A stretch of 47,668 nt of DNA from Myxococcales bacterium. GTDB taxonomy: Bacteria; Myxococcota_A; Polyangia; Polyangiales; Ga0077539. The notes beneath the pieces are model-generated. The model made no database searches. It was not told the origin of the DNA and was given only the letters and a program-made list of their open reading frames with translations. Made by a program: the position numbers and the translations under genes. The stretch covers positions 1 to 47,668 of the forward strand of contig JAAFIF010000078.1 in NCBI GenBank assembly GCA_013298625.1. The letters are read 5' to 3'. Below, one piece after another: positions 36,668 to 44,843 of the stretch (the first letter of the stretch is position 1; each line of letters opens with the position of its first letter).

Positions 36668-38575
36668 TTACTTCGCGCGGAGCTTTCGGACGTCGCCGAT
36701 GCGCAGGGTGACCTTCTTCACGTCGAAGTACTCGGCGAGAGGAATGGTCCATTTGCGCGACGCGCCGGTGATCGTCTTGAAACCTTGGGCGTCGATCGAT
36801 CCTTGGGCCTCGATCCACGCGACGAGCTTCTTCTCGAGGTCGAGCATCGCCGCTGCGTCCCCGTAGAACTCTGGAGAAATCTTCACGATGTCCCCGCGCG
36901 CCACGAGCCGATCGAGCGCGGGCTGCAAAGACTTGGGCTCGACGCGCAGCGATTGCGCCACTTCGTCGACGCGGGGTGGCGTCACGCCAGCGCTGCAAAT
37001 CGCCTTGCGGATCGCTTCGAGGTGGGGGACGGCGTCCGGGTCCTTGGGCTTCCATCCGGCGCGGGCGTAGGTGTCTTGCTCGCGGCTGACCTTCTTCTCG
37101 ACGACGAGCTTCGAGAGCATCGCGTCGATGAGCGCGTCGTCGCCCAATGGCTTGAGCGCGCTGCGCGTGAGCCCTCGCGAGGCGGGGTTGTTGCTGTGCT
37201 CTGCCGAGAGCGCTTGCAGGATCTTCTGCGCGACGGGCGATGCGACCGCTGCGCTGATCCATCGCTCGCGGTGCACTTGCACGAGGCCAGCGCGGGCGAG
37301 GCCAGCTTCGTCCATCGAGACGCCGACGCGCGTGGCGAGCTGCTGGGCAGAGAGGCCCTTGAGCCCCGCGGCTTCGCACTCGGCGCGGAGTCGAGCCTCG
37401 ACGTCGTCGCTGTGTTCGGCGACGGATTTCGCCCGCGCGAGGGCCGTGTCGCGCTTCTTCACGCGCTCGGCGACGGGGCGCACCACGACGCCGCCGCCGA
37501 GGGTCGAGCCGTAGCCAGCGAGCGAGGGAGGTCCGCGCAGGACGAAGCGCTCGTCGGGTCTGAGCGCCACGGGGTCCTCCGTGGTGATCCGCGCGATCGC
37601 GCGCGAACCGGGCTCGAGGCTCTCGCCTTCGAGCAGCGCGACGGCGCAGAGCGTGTGCGCTGCGCCGACGGCGAGCTCGAGCTTGCTGCGTCGAGAGAGC
37701 GCGTGACGCGCGCTCGCGAGGAGGGTGACGTCGGCGTCGAAGGCCGTGGTGAGCGCCACTTCGCCCTCGCGCATGAGCCACGCGCCGCGGGGCGTCTCTG
37801 CGGCTTCGATGCCAGCGATGTTGACGGCGACGCGGGTGCCGGCGCTGGCCTGCGCGACGGATTCTCCGTGAATTTGCAGGGCGCGAACGCGCACGGGGCG
37901 CGCTTCGTCCTCGACGCCCACCGGCGCGATCACGAGCGAGTCGGCTTCGTGGAGGGTGCCGGAGACGAGCGTTCCGGTGACGACGGTGCCGAAGCCTTTG
38001 CGTACGAAGACGCGGTCGATCGGCAAGAGCACGGGGCCGTCGGCTGGGCGCGGCGCGACCGCGGCGCGCGCGAGGGCCGCGCGAAGCTCATCGAGCCCGC
38101 GGCCCGTGTGCGCGCTGACCGGGACGATCGCTGCGCCTTCGAGAAACGTGCCCGCGACGGTCTCTCGCACTTCTTCGACGGCGAGCTCGAGCACGTCGTC
38201 CGCCGCGAGGTCTGCCTTGCTCAGGGCGATCACGCCAGCGCGCACGCCGACGAGCTGCGCGACCGCGAGGTGCTCTCGCGTCTGCGGCATCACGCCCTCG
38301 TTGGCGGCGACGACGAGCATGCACAGGTCGAGGCCTCCTGCGCCGGCGATCATCGCGCGGATGAAGCGCTCGTGGCCGGGCATGTCGACGATGGCGGCGC
38401 GCCGACCGCCGGGCAGCTCGAGGTGGGCGAAGCCCAGTTCGATCGTGATTCCGCGGGCCTTTTCTTCGGGCAGGCGGTCTGTGTCGATGCCTGTGAGCGC
38501 GCGCACGAGCGCGGTCTTGCCGTGGTCGATGTGGCCAGCGACCCCGATCACGAGGTCCGAGGGACGAGCGGTCAT
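36668..38575 (-). CDS. selB: SelB, selenocysteine-specific elongation factor
   Basis: GTPase that brings selenocysteinyl-tRNA to UGA codons marked by a SECIS hairpin. The 635-residue sequence has the GTPase motifs GHIDHGKTALVRALTG (G1), RGITIELGFA (G2), DMPGHERFI (G3) and SKADL (G4). EF-Tu-like beta-barrel domains 2 and 3 follow (about 175-330). The C-terminal half is the winged-helix array that binds SECIS in SelB (from about 390; FYGDAAAMLDLEKKL and RKWTIPLAEYFDVKKVTLRIGD are typical). No selA, selC or selD and no obvious selenoprotein lies in the window. It diverges from the GH1 gene by 20 bases. Confidence 0.95.
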   Translation of the reverse strand: MTARPSDLVIGVAGHIDHGKTALVRALTGIDTDRLPEEKARGITIELGFAHLELPGGRRAAIVDMPGHERFIRAMIAGAGGLDLCMLVVAANEGVMPQTREHLAVAQLVGVRAGVIALSKADLAADDVLELAVEEVRETVAGTFLEGAAIVPVSAHTGRGLDELRAALARAAVAPRPADGPVLLPIDRVFVRKGFGTVVTGTLVSGTLHEADSLVIAPVGVEDEARPVRVRALQIHGESVAQASAGTRVAVNIAGIEAAETPRGAWLMREGEVALTTAFDADVTLLASARHALSRRSKLELAVGAAHTLCAVALLEGESLEPGSRAIARITTEDPVALRPDERFVLRGPPSLAGYGSTLGGGVVVRPVAERVKKRDTALARAKSVAEHSDDVEARLRAECEAAGLKGLSAQQLATRVGVSMDEAGLARAGLVQVHRERWISAAVASPVAQKILQALSAEHSNNPASRGLTRSALKPLGDDALIDAMLSKLVVEKKVSREQDTYARAGWKPKDPDAVPHLEAIRKAICSAGVTPPRVDEVAQSLRVEPKSLQPALDRLVARGDIVKISPEFYGDAAAMLDLEKKLVAWIEAQGSIDAQGFKTITGASRKWTIPLAEYFDVKKVTLRIGDVRKLRAK

Positions 38576-38582
38576 GTGGATG

Positions 38583-38588
38583 TACAGT
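38583..38588 (+). promoter_or_regulatory. Candidate -10 element of the GH1 gene
   Basis: TACAGT ends 7 bases before the ATG at 38596, in the 20-base spacer between divergent selB and the glycosidase gene. Such a short spacer leaves no room for a long leader. Confidence 0.35.
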
Positions 38589-38595
38589 ACCGCTC

Positions 38596-40335
38596 ATGGC
38601 AGTTCGATCGGTGCAGTTCTCTCGGATGTTGGCTCCGTTGCTCGTGCTCGCGAGCGCCCATTGCTCGACGCCGCCGGTGAGCGTGCCGGACGCGGACAGC
38701 GCGAGCGCGGACGCGACGAGCAGCGACATCGTGGCGATCGACGGCGCCGAGGGGGATGCGGCGGCGGGTGACGCGAGCGTCGCAGATGCGGCGATGGCGC
38801 CGTGGCTCGAGCCGTGGGCTCCGGGTCCGAGAGCGCGTCCGAGGCAGGGATTTCTCTGGGGAAGCGCGACGGCGGGCTATCAGATCGAAGGCCAGCTCGG
38901 CAACACGGACTGGGCCATCTGGGAGTCGCTGGGCCGCGTCGCGAACAACGATCGCGCCGACGACGGGCCGCGCTCGTACGAGCGGTGGATGGACGACGTG
39001 AGCGCGCTGCGAGACAGCGGGCAGACGGCGTATCGGTTCGGGATCGAGTGGGCGCGGCTGTTTCCCACGCGGGCGAGCTGGGAGGCGTGTCGCGACGCGA
39101 TGGGGGACATGGCGGCGAAGGTCGCCACGTGCCGCGCGAGCGCGAGCGCCGACGGAAAGCGCTACTACCATCAGCTCATCGACGCGCTGCGGTCGAGCCC
39201 GACGAGGATCGTTCCGATGGTGACGCTGCATCACTGGGTGATGCCGGACTACATCGCTGATCCGCGCATGGAGTTCTCGACGCAAGGTTGGATGAACAAC
39301 CGGATGCGCACGGACATGGCGCTCTACGCGGCGGTGGTCGCTGCGGAGTACGGCGAGAAGGTCGACTGGTACGTGACCATCAACGAGCCGCTCGTGCACG
39401 TGCTCGCGGGCTACCTCGACGGGCGGTTTCCGCCTGGGCGAACGCTGGAGATCGACGGCGCGATCCGCGTGATCACCAACATGATCTACGCGCACGCGGG
39501 GATGTACGACGCGATCAAGCAGTTCGATCGCACGACCGCCGAGAGCGCAGGGCCCATCACCCCGGTGCAGAGCTCGTATGTCTCGGTCGCGCACCACATT
39601 CGGCGGATGTATCCGGCCAACCCCGCGAGCAGCAACGACGCTCGCGCCGCGGCGCGCGCGGACTGGCTCAACCACAAGCTCTTCTTCGAAGCGATCGTCC
39701 GCGGCAACCTCGACGCCAACGGCGACGGAACGGTCGCCGCCACCGAGCCCACCAACGACCCCGCCCTCCGCGGCCGCGTGGACTACCTCGGGATCAACTA
39801 CTACGGGATGACCACCATCCGAGCCAACGCGGGCATCCCCCTGGTGGGCGGATTGCCGGTCAACGAAGAGCTCGACCGCGGCTTGCCCAAGACCGATTTC
39901 GGCTGGGACATCTTTCCCAAGGGCTTCGAAGAAGTGCTGGTGAACTACGGCAACGAGTACCGCTTGCCGATGGTGATCACCGAGAACGGCCTCGCGGATT
40001 CGCGCGACGTCAATCGACCGCGCTACATGCTCGAGCACCTCGCGGCGATGTTCTCGGCGATGCAGCGCGGGGCCAACATCGCTGGGTATTTTCACTGGTC
40101 GACGATCGACAACTTCGAGTGGGTCGGCGGTTACTGCCCGCACTTCGGGCTGTACTCCGTGGACTTCACGAGCCCGATGCGACCGAGGACCGCGCGGCCG
40201 AGCGCGATGCTGTACCGAGACATCATTCGCACGGGAGAGATCACCGACGCGCAGCTGATGATGGCCCCTGCGTATCAGCGGCCCGTTCGCATCTGCCCCG
40301 CCACCGCGATGAACCCTCGCGACGCGGGGATGTAA
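38596..40335 (+). CDS. GH1 family beta-glycosidase lipoprotein
   Basis: A 579-residue lipoprotein glycosidase. The signal peptide ends in lipobox LASAHC, then an Asp/Ala/Ser-rich linker (about residues 25-70) leads to a (beta/alpha)8 GH1 barrel starting FLWGSATAGYQIEG. The catalytic acid/base is Glu264 in the TINEP motif and the nucleophile is Glu463 in ITENG. Other GH1 marks are HHWVMPDYI and YFHWSTIDNFEW. An inserted 12-residue EF-hand loop, DANGDGTVAATE (373-384), has all calcium-ligand positions. The enzyme should be anchored outside the cytoplasm. Substrate (glucoside, galactoside or other) is not determined. Confidence 0.92.
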   Translation: MAVRSVQFSRMLAPLLVLASAHCSTPPVSVPDADSASADATSSDIVAIDGAEGDAAAGDASVADAAMAPWLEPWAPGPRARPRQGFLWGSATAGYQIEGQLGNTDWAIWESLGRVANNDRADDGPRSYERWMDDVSALRDSGQTAYRFGIEWARLFPTRASWEACRDAMGDMAAKVATCRASASADGKRYYHQLIDALRSSPTRIVPMVTLHHWVMPDYIADPRMEFSTQGWMNNRMRTDMALYAAVVAAEYGEKVDWYVTINEPLVHVLAGYLDGRFPPGRTLEIDGAIRVITNMIYAHAGMYDAIKQFDRTTAESAGPITPVQSSYVSVAHHIRRMYPANPASSNDARAAARADWLNHKLFFEAIVRGNLDANGDGTVAATEPTNDPALRGRVDYLGINYYGMTTIRANAGIPLVGGLPVNEELDRGLPKTDFGWDIFPKGFEEVLVNYGNEYRLPMVITENGLADSRDVNRPRYMLEHLAAMFSAMQRGANIAGYFHWSTIDNFEWVGGYCPHFGLYSVDFTSPMRPRTARPSAMLYRDIIRTGEITDAQLMMAPAYQRPVRICPATAMNPRDAGM

Positions 40336-40341
40336 GCGCCG

Positions 40342-40983
40342 ATGGACGACCGGCGACCAGCGACGGCAGTGCGGGTCGAGACCCAGGCACCAGAATTCAA
40401 GAAGGGCAGCGAGCTCGCCCTCGCGCAGCCCGAGCTGTTCGCGCCGATCGCGGGCGAGTGGGAGTACGGCGAGCGTCGTCGGGACGGGGCGCTGGTGATC
40501 ACGAGCCGTCGCACGACCCGCTCATTTGCCCGTAAAATGGCTTGGCCGACGGTGTGGTTCTTGGCTGTGCTCGCGCTGCTGGCGTCGCTCGCGCCGCAGG
40601 TGCTTCGAGGCCGCTGGGCAGACGCGTTCATCACGTGCTTGTGGGTGATGACCCCGTTGTTGATCGCGCTGTGGAGCACGACACGAACGGCGTTCGACCG
40701 CGTCGAGTGCGCGCTGAGCGCCGAGCGCTTCGAGGTCGCGCCGGAGCTGCTGTGCGCGCTCGATCGCGGCGTGACGAGCGTCGCGACGAAGGAGATCTTC
40801 GGCTTCGGCGCGCAGCACGTCGGCTCGCGCTCGCGTCTTGTGGTGATCACGCGCGACGGCGAGGTGCGGCAGGTGCGTTGCAACGTGTTGGACATCAAGC
40901 ACACGTCGGTCCTGGTGGCGCGGCTCAACCGCGAGCTCGACGCCATTCGCAACGCTGCGCACTACCGGAGCGACGGGCGATGA
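40342..40983 (+). CDS. Hypothetical membrane protein, tandem copy 1
   Basis: A 213-residue protein with an N-terminal cytoplasmic part (about 1-65), two membrane segments separated by a short loop (WPTVWFLAVLALLASLAP and ITCLWVMTPLLIALW, about 67-120) and a cytoplasmic C-terminal domain ending VARLNRELDAIR. The C-terminal part (FGFGAQHVGSRSRLVVITRDGEVRQ) resembles a PH-like domain. The next gene repeats this layout. Start ATG at 40342 lies 6 bases past the glycosidase stop, so it is probably in the same transcript. Function unknown. Confidence 0.75.
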   Translation: MDDRRPATAVRVETQAPEFKKGSELALAQPELFAPIAGEWEYGERRRDGALVITSRRTTRSFARKMAWPTVWFLAVLALLASLAPQVLRGRWADAFITCLWVMTPLLIALWSTTRTAFDRVECALSAERFEVAPELLCALDRGVTSVATKEIFGFGAQHVGSRSRLVVITRDGEVRQVRCNVLDIKHTSVLVARLNRELDAIRNAAHYRSDGR

Positions 40984-41618
40984 GCGGCGACGATCCACGC
41001 GCGGCGCCGACGGGCTACGCCGAGCCAGCGCAGAGCGAGTGGCTTCCGCCGCCGACGTCGAGCGCGCTGGCGGCGCCGAAGTTGAAGCAGACGGTGATGT
41101 TCGAGGGCGAGATGATCGCGCCCTCGACGCTGCGGATGACCGAGCTCACCCTCGGCGAGGCGTTCTCGGCGAGGCTGTGGAACAGCGCGCGCAGCGTGCG
41201 TCGCGGCGCCCTGATCGCTGCGCTCGTGCTCGCCGCGGTCGCGTCGATCATCGGCACCGCTGCTGCGGGCGCGAGCGTCGCGTGCGTTGCGATTTCGCTC
41301 GCGATCCTCGCGGCGCTGCCCGCGCTGCTGCTGTGGCGATGGGCGAGCGCCGAGCTCGAGCTGATCATGGACAGGCGCGAGTTTGCGCTGCGCGGGGTGA
41401 GCTTCATGGGGCCGGGTTACGTGCGAATGGGCCTCGCCGACGTGCACGGGTTTGGCTTTCAACGGTCGCACCGAGGGGTGCCGCGGTATCAGCTCGTGGT
41501 GGTCTCGCACACGGGGATGACCACGGCGATCGACCTGCCGTGCACGCGGATGGAAGAAGTGCGCTTCGTGGCGCGCAGGCTCAACGCCGAGCTCGCGCGG
41601 GTGCAGGCCGAGCGCTGA
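40980..41618 (+). CDS. Hypothetical membrane protein, tandem copy 2
   Basis: A 212-residue protein with the same plan as its neighbour: an N-terminal soluble part, two hydrophobic segments (IAALVLAAVASIIGTAAAG and VACVAISLAILAALPALLLW, about 78-122) and a C-terminal PH-like region with VHGFGFQRSHRG and the ending VARRLNAELARVQ. Its ATG overlaps the previous stop (ATGA). Similar length, topology, GFG motif and C-terminal (R)LNxEL helix suggest the two arose by duplication and may form a heteromer. Function unknown. Confidence 0.75.
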   Translation: MSGDDPRAAPTGYAEPAQSEWLPPPTSSALAAPKLKQTVMFEGEMIAPSTLRMTELTLGEAFSARLWNSARSVRRGALIAALVLAAVASIIGTAAAGASVACVAISLAILAALPALLLWRWASAELELIMDRREFALRGVSFMGPGYVRMGLADVHGFGFQRSHRGVPRYQLVVVSHTGMTTAIDLPCTRMEEVRFVARRLNAELARVQAER

Positions 41619-41655
41619 GATGACCCGCGGTCATACTGCGAAAACAGTGGCGTAG
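41619..41655. terminator. Convergent gap with two short hairpins
   Basis: ATGACC-CGC-GGTCAT (41620-41634) is followed by ACTG-CGAAAA-CAGT (41635-41648). They lie between convergent stop codons, where a bidirectional terminator is expected, but the stems are short and no T-tract follows. Confidence 0.35.
41621..41633. repeat. 13-bp palindrome, copy C (inverted)
   Basis: TGACCCGCGGTCA, the exact reverse complement of copies A and D, 3 bases after the stop of the membrane protein gene. Confidence 0.75.
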
Positions 41656-42810
41656 TCAGCCTTTGCGGCGGACGAACGCGCACATCGCGGAGGCGAGGAC
41701 GTGGGGCTCCCCGTCGACGGTGACGGCGTGGACGGCGCGCGCGCAGGCGACGCAGTAGCGGGCTTCGCGGCCGTCGAGCGGCGCTGTGGGCTGAAGCTCG
41801 TTCCACAGCATGGGGCAGAGCGTGCAGGGGTGGCCGTCGACGGTGGCGGTCTTGGCGGTGGCCTCGGGCTGCAGAGGAATCCATGTGGGCTCGAGGGGGC
41901 CGACCAGCGCGAGGACGATCTTGTCGATCATCCTGTCGCGCACCGAGCGCTCGCGCAGGGCCTGCAGCGACGGCTCGAGCAGGGTGAGCAGCAAGAGCTT
42001 GTTGGCGTCGAGAGGGCTCTCTTGCAGCGCGCGGACGAGCGGGGGCGTGAGCTGCTCGGCGAGCGCTCCTTCGCGGATCGAGCGGTCGATCAGCGCGAAC
42101 TGCGCGAGCTGCGCGGGCGCGAGCGCGCTCTCGTTCAGGGACGACGGCGCGTCGATGCTCTGCTGTTCATCGAAGTCCTCCGCGCCTGCGTCGCGCAGCG
42201 CGCGGTCGAGCGCGGAGATGGACGCAAACGATTCGGGCGCGTCCAGCGCTTGCTGGAGCACGGCTTCGAGGGTCCGGTCGCGGGGCAGCCCTTCGCTCAT
42301 TTCGTGGCCGAGCGCCGCGAACGCGCGCACCGCCACCGTCGGCTCTTGCGGGATCGCGGGCACCGCGCTCGCAGGAAACGCCACGAACACCCTGCCGAAC
42401 GCGTCCACCGCCAACGCGCTGCGCACGAGCCCGGCTTCGAGCGCCGGAGCCGCCCAGCGAAGGGAGGAGATCGCTGCGCGATGCGTGCGCCAGGGACGAG
42501 CGCTGAGCGCTGCGTCCAGCGAGAGCGCAGGGACGAGCTCGCTCACGACCGCGGGGCACAGCGAGTGCGCCCCGGCGCAGTGAGCGCGGACGATCTCGTA
42601 CACCGCGGCAGAGCCCCGCGTGGCGGGCCGCTGCGCGAGCCGCTCGATCACGTCCGAGCAGTCGACGTCGCGCTCGAAGCGCTGCACCCACACGAGCCGT
42701 TGCCCGATCTCGTCGCGAGCAAACCAACGCGACGCCGTCGCCGATCGCCACAGCGGGGCGATCATCGTGAAGGCTCCCCATCGGTGTGGATCGTCCGAGC
42801 GGCTGGTCAT
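41656..42810 (-). CDS. Hypothetical protein with C-terminal zinc-binding Cys pairs
   Basis: A 384-residue soluble protein of unknown function. The C-terminal 60 residues hold two Cys pairs (CTLC...CVAC), a probable zinc site. The N-terminal region, WFARDEIGQRLVWVQRFERD, followed by a helix and a PALSLDAAL-like hinge, loosely resembles the N-lobe and hinge of bacterial Ser/Thr kinases (xARDxxxGRxVAxK). It lacks the catalytic HRD and DFG motifs, so it may be a pseudokinase; this is a weak resemblance. A good -10-like box (TATAGT, minus strand) lies 18 bases upstream of the ATG. It converges with the tandem membrane-protein pair. Confidence 0.65.
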   Translation of the reverse strand: MTSRSDDPHRWGAFTMIAPLWRSATASRWFARDEIGQRLVWVQRFERDVDCSDVIERLAQRPATRGSAAVYEIVRAHCAGAHSLCPAVVSELVPALSLDAALSARPWRTHRAAISSLRWAAPALEAGLVRSALAVDAFGRVFVAFPASAVPAIPQEPTVAVRAFAALGHEMSEGLPRDRTLEAVLQQALDAPESFASISALDRALRDAGAEDFDEQQSIDAPSSLNESALAPAQLAQFALIDRSIREGALAEQLTPPLVRALQESPLDANKLLLLTLLEPSLQALRERSVRDRMIDKIVLALVGPLEPTWIPLQPEATAKTATVDGHPCTLCPMLWNELQPTAPLDGREARYCVACARAVHAVTVDGEPHVLASAMCAFVRRKG

Positions 42811-42828
42811 CGCAGAGCGCGATCATGG

Positions 42829-42834
42829 ACTATA
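42829..42834 (-). promoter_or_regulatory. Candidate -10 element of the gene at 41656-42810
   Basis: TATAGT on the minus strand, the closest match to TATAAT among the start-proximal boxes in this window. It lies 18 bases before the ATG at 42810. Confidence 0.4.
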
Positions 42835-42948
42835 CCCGTTCGCGAGGCTGAAAAGTACGCAGCCATTCGCGGCGACACTGGACAGGGAGTGCTACACACT
42901 GCGCGTTGGCGGACGAGGCCGGCAGGCCGCGCCAGTGACGGGACACCG

Positions 42949-43659
42949 ATGGCCGAGATCGAAGAAGAAGAGGTCGAGCTCAAGCGCTTCGACAGCGCGT
43001 TCGACGCAGAGATGGCGCTGGATTTCGTGCGCGAGCACGGGGTTCGCGCGAGGCTCAAGGGCACCGGGACGAGCAACGTGCTCGATCGGTTCTCGCTGGT
43101 GGTGGACATCCGGTTGATGGTTCCGGCGGGCGAGCGAGAGGCGGGGTTGGCGGCGCTCGACGCGATGGCGCTCGACGACGAATCCGCTGAGCAAGTGGCG
43201 CGGCAGCGCGAGGACGACGCGGTCGTGCAGGACGGCGCGTACCGCGCGCGTCGCGCGGGCGAAGCGGACGACGGGCCGAAGAAGAAGGACTTTCGCTATC
43301 GCAGCGGCGCCGTGGTCGGCGTTGTGTGGTTCGGCGGAGCGCACCTCAACGCGCGGCAGTCCGTGCTCGGGTGGTTTCTGTTCGTGACGATGTGGGCGCT
43401 GTTTCTCACGGCCGTGAACACCCGTGAGCCGTGGATGATCCTCGCGTTCACGATGCTGTGGGTCTACGACATCGCGCACGGCGTGCTCGCGGTCGAGCAG
43501 CACAACGCAGGCAAGAAGACCGGCGCGCGCTCGCAGCTCGTCCACGGCCTGGCCGTCCTGCTCGTCGCTTCGCTGGGCGGAATGGCGCTCGCCGCCGCGC
43601 GTCCGCCCCGCCCTGCGACCGAAGACGACCCAGGCGCATCGCCCGTTCCTGCGCGATAG
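42949..43659 (+). CDS. DUF2007-domain membrane protein
   Basis: A 236-residue protein. Residues about 7-80 match the DUF2007 'putative signal-transducing' fold (FDSAFDAEMALDFVREHGV, an alpha/beta unit). A charged linker and then three hydrophobic segments follow (ARQSVLGWFLFVTMWALFLT, PWMILAFTMLWVYDIAHGV, LVHGLAVLLVASLGGMALAA). The C-terminus is a short Pro/Asp-rich tail. Function is unknown. ATG at 42949 is used; a 138-base spacer separates it from the divergent zinc gene. The radical SAM gene begins 55 bases downstream on the same strand, so it may share a transcript with the peptide-modification genes. Confidence 0.75.
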   Translation: MAEIEEEEVELKRFDSAFDAEMALDFVREHGVRARLKGTGTSNVLDRFSLVVDIRLMVPAGEREAGLAALDAMALDDESAEQVARQREDDAVVQDGAYRARRAGEADDGPKKKDFRYRSGAVVGVVWFGGAHLNARQSVLGWFLFVTMWALFLTAVNTREPWMILAFTMLWVYDIAHGVLAVEQHNAGKKTGARSQLVHGLAVLLVASLGGMALAAARPPRPATEDDPGASPVPAR

Positions 43660-43714
43660 ACAGCGCTTCGGCGGCGTTGGCGCTTTGGGGCTCGTTCTGC
43701 GAAGCTTCGCTGCG

Positions 43715-44818
43715 ATGGCATCGGCACGCCCCAAGCGCTACGCGCTCGCGATCGAGCTCACGAGCTACTGCAACCAGAAGTGCGGCTACTGCTACAACGA
43801 CTTTCGTGACGACGGCGGCAAGTCCGTCGGCGCGCTGCCGACCGAGCAGCTGCTCGCGCTGGTGGACAAAGCGCTGACCGAGGTCGAGTTCGACCACGTC
43901 ACGCTCACCGGCGGCGAGCCCTTCGCGCGGCAGGACATCTTCGACGTGATGGACGTCGTGAAGAAGCACGGCGCGGGCGTGCAGATCATCTCGAACGGCG
44001 GGCTGATCACCGAGGCGATCGCCAAGCGCCTCGCGCCGTACAAGCCGAGCTTCGTGCAGGTCACGCTCGACGGCGCCACCAAAGAGCAGCACGAAGCGCA
44101 CGTGGGCGAGGGGCACTACGACAAGACGCTGCGAGGCATTTCGCTGCTGAAAATGCACGGCGTCACGGTGTGCGGCTGCATCGTGATCTCGCGAAAGAAC
44201 GCCAAGGACGTCGGCGAGATCCTCGACCAGTTTCGGCGGCTCGGCGTCAAGAGCGTCGCGCTCTCGCGGTTGTCTCCGTCGGGCTACGCAGCGGCGCAGG
44301 TGGCCGAGCTGTTGCCGTCGCGCTCGGACATGATCGTCGCGCTCGAGCAGGCCGAGGCCCGCGGTCGAGACCACAAGATGGACCTGCAAGTCACCATGCC
44401 GATGCCGCCGTGCGTGATCGAGCACAAGGACTTTCCCAACGTGCGGTTCGGCGGCTGCCCGATCGGGACCGAAATGCAAGAGTTTGCGCTCGGGCCCAAG
44501 GGCGAGCTGCGCAACTGCACGCTGCACGCGGACGTCATCGGCTACGGCGAGGGCGAGTCGTTCGCCGCGCTCGTCGAAGCGCCGATGGTGATGCAGTACC
44601 GAGACACGACGCCGGAGTTCTGCGCGCCGTGCCCGCACAAGCACTCGTGCCTCGGCGGCTGCGGAGCCTCCGGCGTCGCGGTGCTCGGAAAGGGCAACCC
44701 GCTCGACCCGTTCGTCGCGCAGCACGTGGACGACGCGTTTCGCGCGCAGCTGAAGGCGGCGCGAAAGGGAGAGGCGCCGATCATTCCGGCCAATCGATTG
44801 CGTCGCGCGTCGGTCTGA
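43715..44818 (+). CDS. Radical SAM/SPASM enzyme, probable peptide maturase
   Basis: A 367-residue radical SAM enzyme. The SAM-cleaving 4Fe-4S cluster motif is C19-NQK-C23-GY-C26, followed by TLTGGEPFARQD (the GGE motif). The C-terminal part is a SPASM domain: C248 and C268, then a C-X2-C-X5-C-X3-C run (C303, C306, C312, C316), enough ligands for auxiliary iron-sulfur clusters. SPASM enzymes typically modify peptides or proteins, for example forming thioether or C-C crosslinks. The gene for a six-motif Cys-Leu-Ser protein begins 25 bases downstream and is the likely substrate. ATG at 43715 is chosen to place the Cys motif about 20 residues in. Confidence 0.92.
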   Translation: MASARPKRYALAIELTSYCNQKCGYCYNDFRDDGGKSVGALPTEQLLALVDKALTEVEFDHVTLTGGEPFARQDIFDVMDVVKKHGAGVQIISNGGLITEAIAKRLAPYKPSFVQVTLDGATKEQHEAHVGEGHYDKTLRGISLLKMHGVTVCGCIVISRKNAKDVGEILDQFRRLGVKSVALSRLSPSGYAAAQVAELLPSRSDMIVALEQAEARGRDHKMDLQVTMPMPPCVIEHKDFPNVRFGGCPIGTEMQEFALGPKGELRNCTLHADVIGYGEGESFAALVEAPMVMQYRDTTPEFCAPCPHKHSCLGGCGASGVAVLGKGNPLDPFVAQHVDDAFRAQLKAARKGEAPIIPANRLRRASV

Positions 44819-44843
44819 GCGCCCCGAGAGAGAGGCGACGGAC

